Positions 42,572-50,338 of a DNA stretch of 50,338 nt are shown piece after piece; position 1 is the stretch's first letter; each line of letters opens with the position of its first letter. The notes beneath the pieces were generated by a model. That model was not told where the DNA came from, searched no databases, and worked only from the letters and a program-made list of their open reading frames with translations. Source of the DNA: Paracoccaceae bacterium. GTDB lineage: Bacteria > Pseudomonadota > Alphaproteobacteria > Rhodobacterales > Rhodobacteraceae. Where the stretch lies: assembly GCA_026982515.1 (NCBI GenBank), contig JALSGY010000424.1, positions 1-50,338 of the forward strand, written 5' to 3'. A program made the position numbers and the translations under genes.

Positions 42572-44116
42572 TCATCGGGTTTTCGGCCTGTTATGTCCAT
42601 CGGCCCGGTCCCGCCTGATCCTGGCTTTCTGGCGTGTGTATCGTTGCCGCGCCGCTGGTTCCGGGGCGGGTTGTCCGGCTTGTTCCGGTTCGGGTGTGGC
42701 CGGTTCCGGCGCCCGGCGGGCATAGGCTGCACGCGCCCGTTCCGGCTCTGGCGTCGGTATTTCGGCAGGCGAGGCGTTCACATCGCGGCCCAGTTCCAAC
42801 CGGCCCCAGATCGCGCCGGCCATCAGCCAGGTCAGCGGCGTGATGGTTGCATTGGGAATGAGATCGGCCAGGTTGCCTGCAAGGATGAGAAGGAGCACCG
42901 AGGTCTCCAGGCCGATCCGGTAGTGGCGGGCATGCCAGGCCGCAAGGATCGGGGCCAGGCAGAGCAATCCGAACTCGGCAAGATACCTGACCCAGCCACC
43001 AATGCCGATGACAATGATCCAGTAGCCATCGGTGACGCTGATGTCTCTTCCGAATTCGTCATAGACAAAGCTGCGCCCCCATCCGCCCCAGCCGAAAAGT
43101 GGACGTTCGCTTGCCTTTTCCAGCAGGATATCTTCGTTTGCCAGACGAAACCCGAAAGATTCCGCGCGCTCCGGGCTGAGCCCCTGGACCCAATTGAAAA
43201 CCTGATCGACGGGAATCAGGTTGGCCCCGCGCAACATCGGATAAAGCAGAACGATCACCGCGACACCCGCAGCCACCAGCAACTGGATGCGCACGGGCGA
43301 AAACACGACAATGGGCAAGAGCAGCAGGGTAATTGCCAGCGCGCCCAGGGATTTGGCCAGAACAAGGGTCATCAGCAACCACAGGCCCGCCCCGAGATAC
43401 GCGACCTTGAGATTTCCCGTCGAAAGACGCATCAGGCCGAAAGCTGCAAGGATCGCTCCGGAAAAGAAGATCGCCAGCCACAGCCCGTGAACGAGAAAAA
43501 CGATTGGTCGGAACCCTCCTGCCCGAATATGCTGAAGCCAGCTGTGAGGGAAAAACCCGTAGATGATATTGTTCAGCTGTGGCGACATGCGCACTTCGTA
43601 AAGAGCGAGAAACGAATAGAGGAATGCCGCGACCACCAGGGCGACAAGAATGACCTGGTGGTGCTCTGGCCTGGCCAGAAGCCTGCGCCCGAGAAAAAGC
43701 GGAAGCAGCGAGACCAGAACCGTCAGAATGGCCGAAAGCGCATCCCAAAGCCGCAGGGCGGGTACGAAAGTCGCCCCGTAGATCAGTGCATCCCCGTTCG
43801 TGACCACCGTCAGGAACGTTCCGATGACGATCGCGCTCACGAGTATCTTGGGCAGCAGGCTGCGGGGCACCCAGCCGGCGGGGCCTTGTTGGTCCTTGCC
43901 TGCTCCAACCATCAGAACGACCAGGAACGTGGCGATCGCCGGCACGGTATCCTTGTTCAGTGTCGGCAGCCCCGGCAGGTTCAGTTCGGTCTGGGTCGGC
44001 AAAAGCAGGTAGCCGGCAATGATGGACGCAAGAAGGGCGACGGGTCTGGAACAGGTGCGAAACAGCACCATCACAACCAGGGGCCAACCAAACAGGGCAA
44101 TATTAGCAACCATCAC
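42572..44116 (-). CDS. O-antigen polymerase/ligase-like membrane protein (Wzy/WaaL type)
   Basis: This 514-aa protein has about 11 to 12 TM helices and a large periplasmic loop (about 290-380). NLIPVDQVFNWVQGLSPERAESFGFRLANEDILLEKASERPLFGWGGWGR matches the loop and RxxxW-like block of the Wzy_C/O-antigen ligase family, where a sugar chain is polymerised or transferred. The C-terminal tail (about 455-514) is rich in Pro, Glu and Arg. The predicted start is GTG 44116 or ATG 44113, with an AGAGG about 8 nt before the GTG. It is probably the EPS repeat-unit polymerase; it pairs with the GT2 gene and with the flippase nearby. Confidence 0.8.
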   Translation of the reverse strand: MMVANIALFGWPLVVMVLFRTCSRPVALLASIIAGYLLLPTQTELNLPGLPTLNKDTVPAIATFLVVLMVGAGKDQQGPAGWVPRSLLPKILVSAIVIGTFLTVVTNGDALIYGATFVPALRLWDALSAILTVLVSLLPLFLGRRLLARPEHHQVILVALVVAAFLYSFLALYEVRMSPQLNNIIYGFFPHSWLQHIRAGGFRPIVFLVHGLWLAIFFSGAILAAFGLMRLSTGNLKVAYLGAGLWLLMTLVLAKSLGALAITLLLLPIVVFSPVRIQLLVAAGVAVIVLLYPMLRGANLIPVDQVFNWVQGLSPERAESFGFRLANEDILLEKASERPLFGWGGWGRSFVYDEFGRDISVTDGYWIIVIGIGGWVRYLAEFGLLCLAPILAAWHARHYRIGLETSVLLLILAGNLADLIPNATITPLTWLMAGAIWGRLELGRDVNASPAEIPTPEPERARAAYARRAPEPATPEPEQAGQPAPEPAARQRYTRQKARIRRDRADGHNRPKTR

Positions 44117-44360
44117 CCAAGGGGCCTCTTTTCAGGACGGGCGAAACAGACGAAAGTCGCTGCACCCGGGTCATTTTCTTGTTGAGGAACACCCGCTTGT
44201 CCCTGCGCTCTGCCCCCCATCGCGCGGTGCATACACCAAAGCTTGACCATTGTCATCAAAGCTGAGGGCCTCGTGTTGACGGGGAAAAATGCCCGTCGGA
44301 AACGGCCTTGGTTCGCTTTTGCCGGCCTGGGCTATATTCTTTTCTTGGCCAGAGGTAGAT

Positions 44361-46265
44361 ATGGAATTAGGGTTCTCGGTTTCGATCGGCGCATTCCCGA
44401 TCGATGGGGCGGCAAACCAGGGTCAGGGAGGAGACACACCAGGAGTGGAAGCACAGATCAACATCATTCGCCGTTCCCGGCTCTGGTGCGCGCCGGAAGG
44501 GGTTGTCTTCGAGGTGGCGGTCAGCGGGTTCGATGCCGCCGGGCCGAGCGGTGGCGCGATCTACGATGACCGCTTTCATGACCTGTATTATTTCTGGGAT
44601 TTCGGCGATGCCTACACGTTCAGCGCGCCGCAGAACCTTCCGCCCGTTCATCGCAATGCCAATGTCGCCTATGGGCCGATGGCGTCTCATACCTATCGCG
44701 CAGAGGGCATCTATACCGTTTCGGTCCTGGTGGTCGAACCCTCTTCAGGCAAGCAGGCCACAGCAACCCTGCAGGTGCCTGTCGGCAACCCGGATGCCCA
44801 GTTTCCGGGGCTGAATACGCTGTTTGTCAGCCCGTCATCGGACTGGACAAATGCGCCGGCTGGCGCCGGGCACTACACCTCTTTCGACGCGGCAATCGCT
44901 GCCGTGCTGGGCAATGATGCAGCCCCCAGGCGCATCCTGCTGAACCGGGGGGAAAACCACACATTTTCCGGCGCAGGCCTTGGCACATCTTCTGCCAGCC
45001 GCTGGCCCACCTGTCATATCATGGCCGGCGCCGGCACCGGCGCCCGCCCTGTCGTTAGCTGCACCGGCGGGTTTTACTGGGACGACACGGCAACGACAGG
45101 AAGCGGTGCAGACAAGGACTTCGTGCTGCAGGGCATTGACTTTGTCGGGCCCTATTCCAGCGTTACCAATTCCGGGACCGCAATTGACCTGTTTACCATG
45201 TTCCAGAATGCGCCCCAGTTGCTGTTGCTTGACCAGGTGTCGATGTCGGGCTTCGGGCATGCGATCTTCTCGACCGACTATGGCAGTTCCAGTTCGGCGC
45301 ATCGCACAACCGTTCTGAATGACAGTGTGATCACCGACTTCCAGGCCTGGGGGTTTGCTGACTACGACAAGTTTGCCACCGCGATCACGGGATGTTCCCT
45401 GCGGGCCCATGTGGATGCCCTTGTAGACAGCACGCCGAACATGGGGGCCCCGCTTCGTTCGAACGGGGGCAAGACGATCGTTCACAGTTGTGACGGGTTC
45501 AGTCGTCAGGGCTGGTCGCCGCACGGCGACCACATTGCGACCCAACCCAGTTTCCGGCTGAATGCGGAAGGTGTCGCCGGGGCAAAGATCGTGGTCGCGG
45601 CCAGCGCAGTCGAGGGCGGGCACGAAGCCTTGCAGATCAAGCTGTCCGGTGTCGGAACCGCCCATGCCGTCAATGCCCTGATCGAAAAGAATTACATGGT
45701 CGGCGGCTATCAGACCTACAATATGGTTTCCCTCGACATGGGGGGGGTGACGGTCAGAAACAACGTGATGGTCTGGCCCGACACCGGGCGCCTGCAGACA
45801 ACAAACGACCCCAGCGCCTTTGTGCGTGCCGACAGCTCGCAAGGCGATGGGGAAAACCAGTCCAGTCCGATTCGGGTCTATTCCAACACGATGGTGAATT
45901 TGCTTGCGGCCGCCAACCATACCTGGACGGATCAGCCTGCCGCCAGGGTGAATGTCACCGGCTTCACCGCCGTGACCGAGGCCAACAACGTCGAATACCA
46001 GCCGAACCTGACAAGCCCCGTCACCGGCGATGCGCCGCTGGCAACCAGCCCCGCCATGTGGGTGCCGCGCGAAAAGGGTTACAGGACCAGTTCGGTGCCC
46101 CTGCAATCGCAAACCGCAACGCCACCCGGGATCACGGCGACCTACGCGCCGCTTTCCGGCTCTGATGCCATCGGCGATGCCCTGGCCGGTCCGGTTGCCC
46201 GAGATGACTTTGACGGCGATGTGCGGCCACAATACCCGTCGCGCGGTGCATTTGAGATGCCCTAG
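44361..46265 (+). CDS. PKD-like plus right-handed beta-helix protein, no signal peptide seen
   Basis: This 634-aa protein. The N-terminal part (about 35-150) has YYFWDFGDAYTF and SHTYRAEGIYTVSVLVVEP, the WDFGDG/HTY pattern of a PKD-like domain. The rest is a right-handed beta-helix (about 210-540) with short repeats such as KDFVLQGIDFVGP, LLLDQVSMSGFGHAIFS, TVLNDSVITDF and VTVRNNVMVWPDTG. The C-terminal RDDFDGDVRPQYPSRGAFEM is the usual closing strand. It is likely to bind, cut or modify polysaccharide. No signal peptide or membrane anchor is visible at the chosen start (AGAGGTAG just before ATG 44361), so the secretion route is unclear. It is followed 162 nt later by asnB. Confidence 0.75.
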   Translation: MELGFSVSIGAFPIDGAANQGQGGDTPGVEAQINIIRRSRLWCAPEGVVFEVAVSGFDAAGPSGGAIYDDRFHDLYYFWDFGDAYTFSAPQNLPPVHRNANVAYGPMASHTYRAEGIYTVSVLVVEPSSGKQATATLQVPVGNPDAQFPGLNTLFVSPSSDWTNAPAGAGHYTSFDAAIAAVLGNDAAPRRILLNRGENHTFSGAGLGTSSASRWPTCHIMAGAGTGARPVVSCTGGFYWDDTATTGSGADKDFVLQGIDFVGPYSSVTNSGTAIDLFTMFQNAPQLLLLDQVSMSGFGHAIFSTDYGSSSSAHRTTVLNDSVITDFQAWGFADYDKFATAITGCSLRAHVDALVDSTPNMGAPLRSNGGKTIVHSCDGFSRQGWSPHGDHIATQPSFRLNAEGVAGAKIVVAASAVEGGHEALQIKLSGVGTAHAVNALIEKNYMVGGYQTYNMVSLDMGGVTVRNNVMVWPDTGRLQTTNDPSAFVRADSSQGDGENQSSPIRVYSNTMVNLLAAANHTWTDQPAARVNVTGFTAVTEANNVEYQPNLTSPVTGDAPLATSPAMWVPREKGYRTSSVPLQSQTATPPGITATYAPLSGSDAIGDALAGPVARDDFDGDVRPQYPSRGAFEMP

Positions 46266-46427
46266 GAAACAGTCCCCGCCCAGAGGGGTCGGCACGGCTT
46301 TACTCCGCAAGCGCGCATCGGCATAGAGGGCCGGTAGTTCTTGAGGGGTCCGGCCTGTGGTCTTCGGTTTCAACATATCTGCAGACATCATTCCCCCGGT
46401 GGCCCGCCTCGGCGGCCGGCGCCTCTG

Positions 46428-48392
46428 ATGTGCGGGATCACCGGATTCCTCTGGCCCCCGGGCCAGCCGCAAGGACGCGATGCCCCCGAAGTCGTGCGCG
46501 CGATGATGCGCACGATCGCGCACCGCGGGCCGGATTCGCAAGGTCACTGGTGCGACGCCGCCGCCGGGGTTGCCCTTGGCCACCTGCGCCTGGCGATCGT
46601 TGACCTGAGCCCGACGGGCCATCAGCCGATGGCCTCGCCCACGGGGCGCTATCAACTGGTGTTCAACGGTGAGGTCTACAATTTCCAGTCCTTGCGGCAG
46701 GAACTGGAACAGGCCGGGCTGGCCCCGCCCTGGCGGGGCACATCCGATACCGAAGTGCTGATTGCCGGCATCGAGGCCTGGGGGCTGGAAGACACCCTCA
46801 GACGCACGCAGGGGATGTTCGCCCTTGCCCTGTGGGACCGGGAAAGACAAATGCTCAGCCTGGCCCGCGACCGGCTTGGGGAAAAGCCGCTTTACTATGG
46901 CTGGCAAGGCACGGGGCGCGATGCGTTGTTTCTTTTCGGCTCCGAGCTGAAGGCCCTGCGGGCGCATCCCGGCTTTCAGGAGCGTATCGACCGGAATTCC
47001 CTGGTTGCCATGCTGCGCCACGGCCATGTGCCGGAAGATCGGACAATTTACGAAGGTGTGGCCAAGCTGCGCCCCGGCGAGATCGCCGAAATCTCGCGGC
47101 AGGCGCCGGCCCCGGCGCGGCGGCACTACTGGGATGGCGGCCAGGTCGCCGCAGCGCCCCGCCCCCCTGCCCCGGATCCGCAAGAGGCCGTCGACCGGCT
47201 GGAGGCGCTTCTGCTCGATGCGGTTGGTCAGCAAATGATATCGGATGTGCCGCTCGGGGCGTTCCTGTCGGGGGGGATCGACAGCTCGACCATCGTTGCG
47301 CTGATGCAGCACCTGTCGGAACGTCCGGTGCATACCTTTTCCATCGGCTTTCATGAGGCACGCTACAACGAAGCGGTGTTTGCCGCAGAGGTCGCGGCCC
47401 ATCTGGGCACCCACCACACCGAGCTGTATGTCGGCGACACCGACCTGCGGGACGTGATCCCGCGCCTGCCGGACATGTATGACGAACCCTTCGCCGACAG
47501 TTCGCAAATTCCGACCTTCCTCGTGGCGCAGCTTGCGCGCCAGCATGTGACCGTCGCCCTTTCCGGGGATGGCGGCGACGAGCTGTTTGCCGGGTATGAC
47601 CGCTACCGCCAGGGGGCCTCGCTGATGAAGGCGGTCCGCGCCCTGCCCCGGCCATTGCGCGCACTTGGTGCCGGTGCTGTCCGCACCCTGCCCGTGCCCC
47701 TGCTCAACCGGCTGATGGAGCCCCTGCGCCCGACCCCGCAGGGCAAGGAACCCAACGGCCAGCGCCTGCACCGGCTGGCCGACTATGCCCGCAGCCGCAA
47801 CGTGGAAGAATTGCATCGCAAGCTCGTCTCGATCTGGCGCTTCCCCGAGGCGGCGGTGATCGGCGGCAAGAGCCCGCCCAGCATTCTGGCCGACCACGTG
47901 CCGCCCCGCGGCAACCTGAGCGACCTTGAGCGCATGATGCAGCTCGACATGCTGGCCTACATGCCCGACGATATCCTGACCAAGGTCGACCGTGCCACCA
48001 TGGCCGTGGCGCTGGAAAGCCGGGCCCCGCTGCTTGATCACCGGGTCGCCGAGTTCGCCTGGTCCCTGCCGCAGGATCTGAAGATCCGTGATGGCAAATC
48101 GAAATGGGTGTTGCGCCAGGTGCTTTACCGGCATGTGCCGAAAGCGCTGATCGAGCGCCCCAAGATGGGGTTCGAGGTGCCGATCGGACTGTGGCTGCGC
48201 GGCGGGCTGCGCGACTGGGCCGAAGCGCTTCTGGCGCCGGACCGGCTGACGCGCGAAGGGTTTCTCGACCCGGCGCTCATCACCCGGCTCTGGGGGCAGC
48301 ATCAGTCGGGCAGTCACAACTGGGGCCTGCAACTGTGGAATGTGCTGATGTTCCAGGCCTGGCTGGAAAGACAATCGCAAGATCCGGCATAG
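46428..48392 (+). CDS. asnB: AsnB-family glutamine-dependent amidotransferase
   Basis: This 654-aa protein of the asparagine synthetase (glutamine-hydrolysing) family. The N-terminal glutaminase begins MCGITGFLWP with Cys2 as nucleophile, followed by RGPDSQGHW and FNGEVYNFQSL. The synthetase half has the SGGIDSS pyrophosphatase loop at about 280-286, with ALSGDGGDELFAGYDRY and DILTKVDRATMAVALESRAPLLDH further on. Members of this family are regular partners in exosortase/EPS loci, where they probably amidate a sugar or lipid-linked acid rather than make asparagine; that is inference here. ATG 46428 is required for Cys2, so the upstream in-frame ATG 46341 is rejected. It is convergent with the GT-C gene. 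Confidence 0.9.
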   Translation: MCGITGFLWPPGQPQGRDAPEVVRAMMRTIAHRGPDSQGHWCDAAAGVALGHLRLAIVDLSPTGHQPMASPTGRYQLVFNGEVYNFQSLRQELEQAGLAPPWRGTSDTEVLIAGIEAWGLEDTLRRTQGMFALALWDRERQMLSLARDRLGEKPLYYGWQGTGRDALFLFGSELKALRAHPGFQERIDRNSLVAMLRHGHVPEDRTIYEGVAKLRPGEIAEISRQAPAPARRHYWDGGQVAAAPRPPAPDPQEAVDRLEALLLDAVGQQMISDVPLGAFLSGGIDSSTIVALMQHLSERPVHTFSIGFHEARYNEAVFAAEVAAHLGTHHTELYVGDTDLRDVIPRLPDMYDEPFADSSQIPTFLVAQLARQHVTVALSGDGGDELFAGYDRYRQGASLMKAVRALPRPLRALGAGAVRTLPVPLLNRLMEPLRPTPQGKEPNGQRLHRLADYARSRNVEELHRKLVSIWRFPEAAVIGGKSPPSILADHVPPRGNLSDLERMMQLDMLAYMPDDILTKVDRATMAVALESRAPLLDHRVAEFAWSLPQDLKIRDGKSKWVLRQVLYRHVPKALIERPKMGFEVPIGLWLRGGLRDWAEALLAPDRLTREGFLDPALITRLWGQHQSGSHNWGLQLWNVLMFQAWLERQSQDPA

Positions 48393-48424
48393 GAACCGGG
48401 CCCCCGCCCGCTGAAAGCCCCCTG

Positions 48425-49684
48425 TCACCCGTGGCGCGGATTTTTGCGCCCATGCTTCATGTATCGCTCGGCCAGGGCTGCCAGAAACATCCCGTTGCCG
48501 GCAATGATCAGCCAGTCAAACGGCAACCTGAATCTCACCCGTGTGAAAAAGACCGCATAGGCCAGGCCCGCCCCGACCCACAGGCACAGGAAAAGCAGCT
48601 CCACCGGAGAAAAGGGAAATTGCCGCCTGAGGGCGACATGCACCACCAGGGGAAGGATCATGCCACCATAGGAGATGAGCAGCACCATCTCCCGGGTGCC
48701 GATCCCGACCCCCGAGGCACCGCCGTCAATGACCTTGTCTGACACCAGGTCGTTGGTGAAGTGAAACCAGTGAGCGAACTTGCCGGCGTAGCGGGTTCCG
48801 GCGCGCAACGGGTCGTTCCGGATTTCCCGGATGGCGGCACGGGTCATGATCCTGTTTGCCGCAACCTCATCGGCGCCGGTGAGATCGGCATACACATATT
48901 CCGGGAAGCGGATTTCGGTGCTCGTGTCATGTCTGGCCTCGGGCGTGTTCCCGACCAGAAGATTGTATCCGGCGCTCGTTGAAACGGGGATGAATGTGTC
49001 GAAGGCCATATGGTTGCGCATGGACCATGCGCCGACGAGGGACAGGCTGACCGCGCAGAAAACCAGGGACTGCATCCAGCGATGTCTTGAATGGATGACA
49101 ATCCACCCCAGGAAAACCGGCAGGAGCAACAGCGCCACGGGAATGGTCAACACAAGATATCCGAATGACAGCCCCGCCAGCGCCGCGACCATTGGAAAGG
49201 GCCCATGTGCAAGACGCTCCAGAAAATTCACGGTGATGATCAGGACAAGCGCCGCAAGGGTCTGGGGATACAGCGTTGACGATGCATAGATCACGACCGG
49301 CCATGTCGGGACGAGGGCAACCGCGATCAATCCGGCAAGCGGCGTGCTGATCCGGCGGATGAAATGAAACAGCACAACCAGGCTGAGGCCGACCAGCAGG
49401 GCATTTGCCAGGCGCAGCCCGACCACGCCCGCACCCATTTTGACAAGGGGCGCCAGGAAGAAGATCAGCCCCGGTGCCCGATAGGCGGTAAGCTCCCCAT
49501 TCTCGTCGGCATAGCGCCCATGGGTTGCCAGGCTGTCGGCAATGGCGATGAAGGCCGTCTCATCGAAAGACCTGATCCTGCCGCCTTCAAGAAAAATGAC
49601 GCCCCAGCAGATCAGAACCACAAGGGTTGCAACCGTATATGCCCAGAGCTTTTCGCGGCCCGAAATGAAGCCAGGAACCCACAT
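48425..49684 (-). CDS. GT-C family membrane glycosyltransferase (PMT_2-like)
   Basis: This 419-aa protein has about 10 TM helices. The first periplasmic loop carries SFDETAFIAIADSLATHGRYAD with Asp41-Glu42, the expected acidic motif, followed by LTAYRAPGLIFFLAPLVK, the R-x-P-G-x-x region of ArnT/PMT-like enzymes. A soluble periplasmic segment (about 230-310) follows, then further helices and a basic tail (MKHGRKNPRHG). It is predicted to use a polyprenyl-phosphate sugar donor in the periplasm. It lies leftward after the junction-crossing GT2 gene, with a 139-nt gap. Confidence 0.75.
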   Translation of the reverse strand: MWVPGFISGREKLWAYTVATLVVLICWGVIFLEGGRIRSFDETAFIAIADSLATHGRYADENGELTAYRAPGLIFFLAPLVKMGAGVVGLRLANALLVGLSLVVLFHFIRRISTPLAGLIAVALVPTWPVVIYASSTLYPQTLAALVLIITVNFLERLAHGPFPMVAALAGLSFGYLVLTIPVALLLLPVFLGWIVIHSRHRWMQSLVFCAVSLSLVGAWSMRNHMAFDTFIPVSTSAGYNLLVGNTPEARHDTSTEIRFPEYVYADLTGADEVAANRIMTRAAIREIRNDPLRAGTRYAGKFAHWFHFTNDLVSDKVIDGGASGVGIGTREMVLLISYGGMILPLVVHVALRRQFPFSPVELLFLCLWVGAGLAYAVFFTRVRFRLPFDWLIIAGNGMFLAALAERYMKHGRKNPRHG

Positions 49685-49823
49685 TCAAAAACACCATGAA
49701 GCCTGCCCGCATAATCGTCTGCTGGCTGCGGGAGGCGAAAAAAATCACGCTCTCCAATACCTGGAGCGCGCGTCAGCCTACCATGGTTTCCGTTTTGGCG
49801 AAAGAGCCCGGCCGAACGGCCTC

Positions 49824-50338
49824 TCAGGCCTGCCATACCCCGGCGCGTTCGGCTTCGATGCGCGCGACCGCGCCGGTCTTGCCGCGCAGCAGCGCCTGCC
49901 ACTGGTAGGCGCGGATGAAACGGCGCAGTTCCACATCGCCATGCTGTTCGGACCGCTTCAGCATGGCCCCGAAATAACCCTGCAACATCGCCAGCCCGCC
50001 CAGCACATAAGGAGGATGCGCCATGCGGAAAACTGCGGTGGCGATGAAATACAGCGGATGGGTGCCCATGTAATACTGTCCGAACCCGTGCCGGCGGCGG
50101 CCGGTAAAGATGCTTTGTTGCGAAGACCCCATCGGACGCAGGTGCTCGAAGCGCAGCTCGGGGTCGTCCCAGCTGACCGCGATCCAGCCCAATTGCCGGG
50201 CCTTGTGGCAATCGATGGCGTCCCACATGACCTCGCGCACGAAGCCGCCGATCTGGCGGAAGCAGTCCACGCGATAGAATTTCGTCATCCCGACCGACAT
50301 CTCATCGCCGCATTTTTCCGAAACCATCCGCCCCGAGG
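49824..50338 (-). CDS. Family 2 glycosyltransferase, C-terminal part (gene crosses the circle junction)
   Basis: This holds residues from about 137 to 307 of the GT2 enzyme described at 1-536; 50212-50338 repeats the window start. It contains GMTKFYRVDCFRQIGGFVREVMWDAIDCHKARQLGW, the acceptor-side GG(F)-W-D-D(I)-x-x-x-x-A-x-x-x-G-W region of GT2 proteins, then a region with aromatic/His residues (FGQYYMGTHPLYFIATAVFRM) that may pack on the membrane. It ends VARIEAERAGVWQA. The full gene is 49824 through 50211 plus 1 through 536, leftward, giving 307 aa. Confidence 0.88.
   Translation of the reverse strand, partial: SGRMVSEKCGDEMSVGMTKFYRVDCFRQIGGFVREVMWDAIDCHKARQLGWIAVSWDDPELRFEHLRPMGSSQQSIFTGRRRHGFGQYYMGTHPLYFIATAVFRMAHPPYVLGGLAMLQGYFGAMLKRSEQHGDVELRRFIRAYQWQALLRGKTGAVARIEAERAGVWQA
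50212..50338. repeat. Terminal redundancy, right copy (circular junction)
   Basis: Identical, base for base, to 1-127 in the same orientation; see the left copy. The duplicated bases should be counted once. Confidence 0.93.

Noticed and set aside
46330..46370. GGCCGG ... CCGGCC inverted repeat before asnB
   Set aside because: Short GC-rich arms are expected by chance at this base composition, and no T run or start-site geometry supports a function.
50212..50338. Terminal repeats as an integrated element or transposon ends
   Set aside because: Exact direct overlap with a gene reading through and no transposase, target duplication or inverted ends; assembly closure explains it.
1..50338. CRISPR arrays, tRNA or rRNA genes, riboswitches
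   Set aside because: No regularly spaced repeats, cloverleaf or rRNA-like sequence was noticed on reading; a covariance-model search would be needed to exclude small RNAs.

Overview
The window is one complete circular replicon read slightly past its own start. Bases 1-127 are repeated exactly at 50212-50338, so the circle is 50,211 bp, and one glycosyltransferase gene runs across the junction. High GC, an RPA-type (RepA) initiator divergent from parAB, and an XrtD/VPLPA-CTERM sorting pair all point to an alphaproteobacterial plasmid, most likely from the Rhodobacteraceae (roseobacter group). The species cannot be named from the sequence.

Layout. (1) 1-8425: exopolysaccharide (EPS) genes, namely a family 2 glycosyltransferase, an XrtD-like exosortase fused to an EpsI domain, a UbiA-type prenyltransferase, a 5'-truncated GT4 remnant, a polytopic membrane protein, an unrecognised protein, a DegT-type sugar aminotransferase and a WecG/TagA-type glycosyltransferase. 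(2) 8593-12790: the plasmid backbone, with repA, an origin containing a perfect DnaA box and three 22-bp iterons, parA, parB, two palindromic parS-like sites flanking parB, and intrinsic terminators. (3) 12815-18759: a membrane-anchored beta-helix protein, an SGNH-type lipoprotein and a GT4 enzyme. (4) 18781-31563: a tight leftward four-gene operon coding for a one-module polyketide synthase, a family 2 glycosyltransferase, an NRPS and an Sfp-type phosphopantetheinyl transferase. The NRPS has an N-terminal formyltransferase domain and a flavin monooxygenase embedded in an adenylation domain whose pocket reads as glycine. (5) 32082-50338: a VPLPA-CTERM exosortase cargo followed by a second EPS block with GT-A, GT-B and GT-C enzymes, an epimerase, a NodB deacetylase, a methyltransferase, a Wzx-like flippase, a Wzy/WaaL-like polymerase or ligase, a beta-helix protein and an AsnB amidotransferase.

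How it may work. The glycosyltransferases, flippase and polymerase resemble a Wzx/Wzy repeat-unit pathway. However, no initiating phosphoglycosyltransferase, Wza/Wzc export proteins or rml sugar-nucleotide genes are visible, so a chromosomal machine would have to complete it. XrtD would process the single VPLPA-CTERM protein, which is probably surface-exposed or matrix-associated. The PKS/NRPS operon carries its own carrier-protein activator and a glycosyltransferase, so it could make a small glycosylated peptide-polyketide or a decoration of the polysaccharide; its product is unknown and this part is inference. I saw no transposase, relaxase, toxin-antitoxin pair, tRNA, rRNA, CRISPR array or dedicated transcription regulator. 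The PKS/NRPS operon and the plasmid-borne exosortase with its cargo are the parts most worth a second look.
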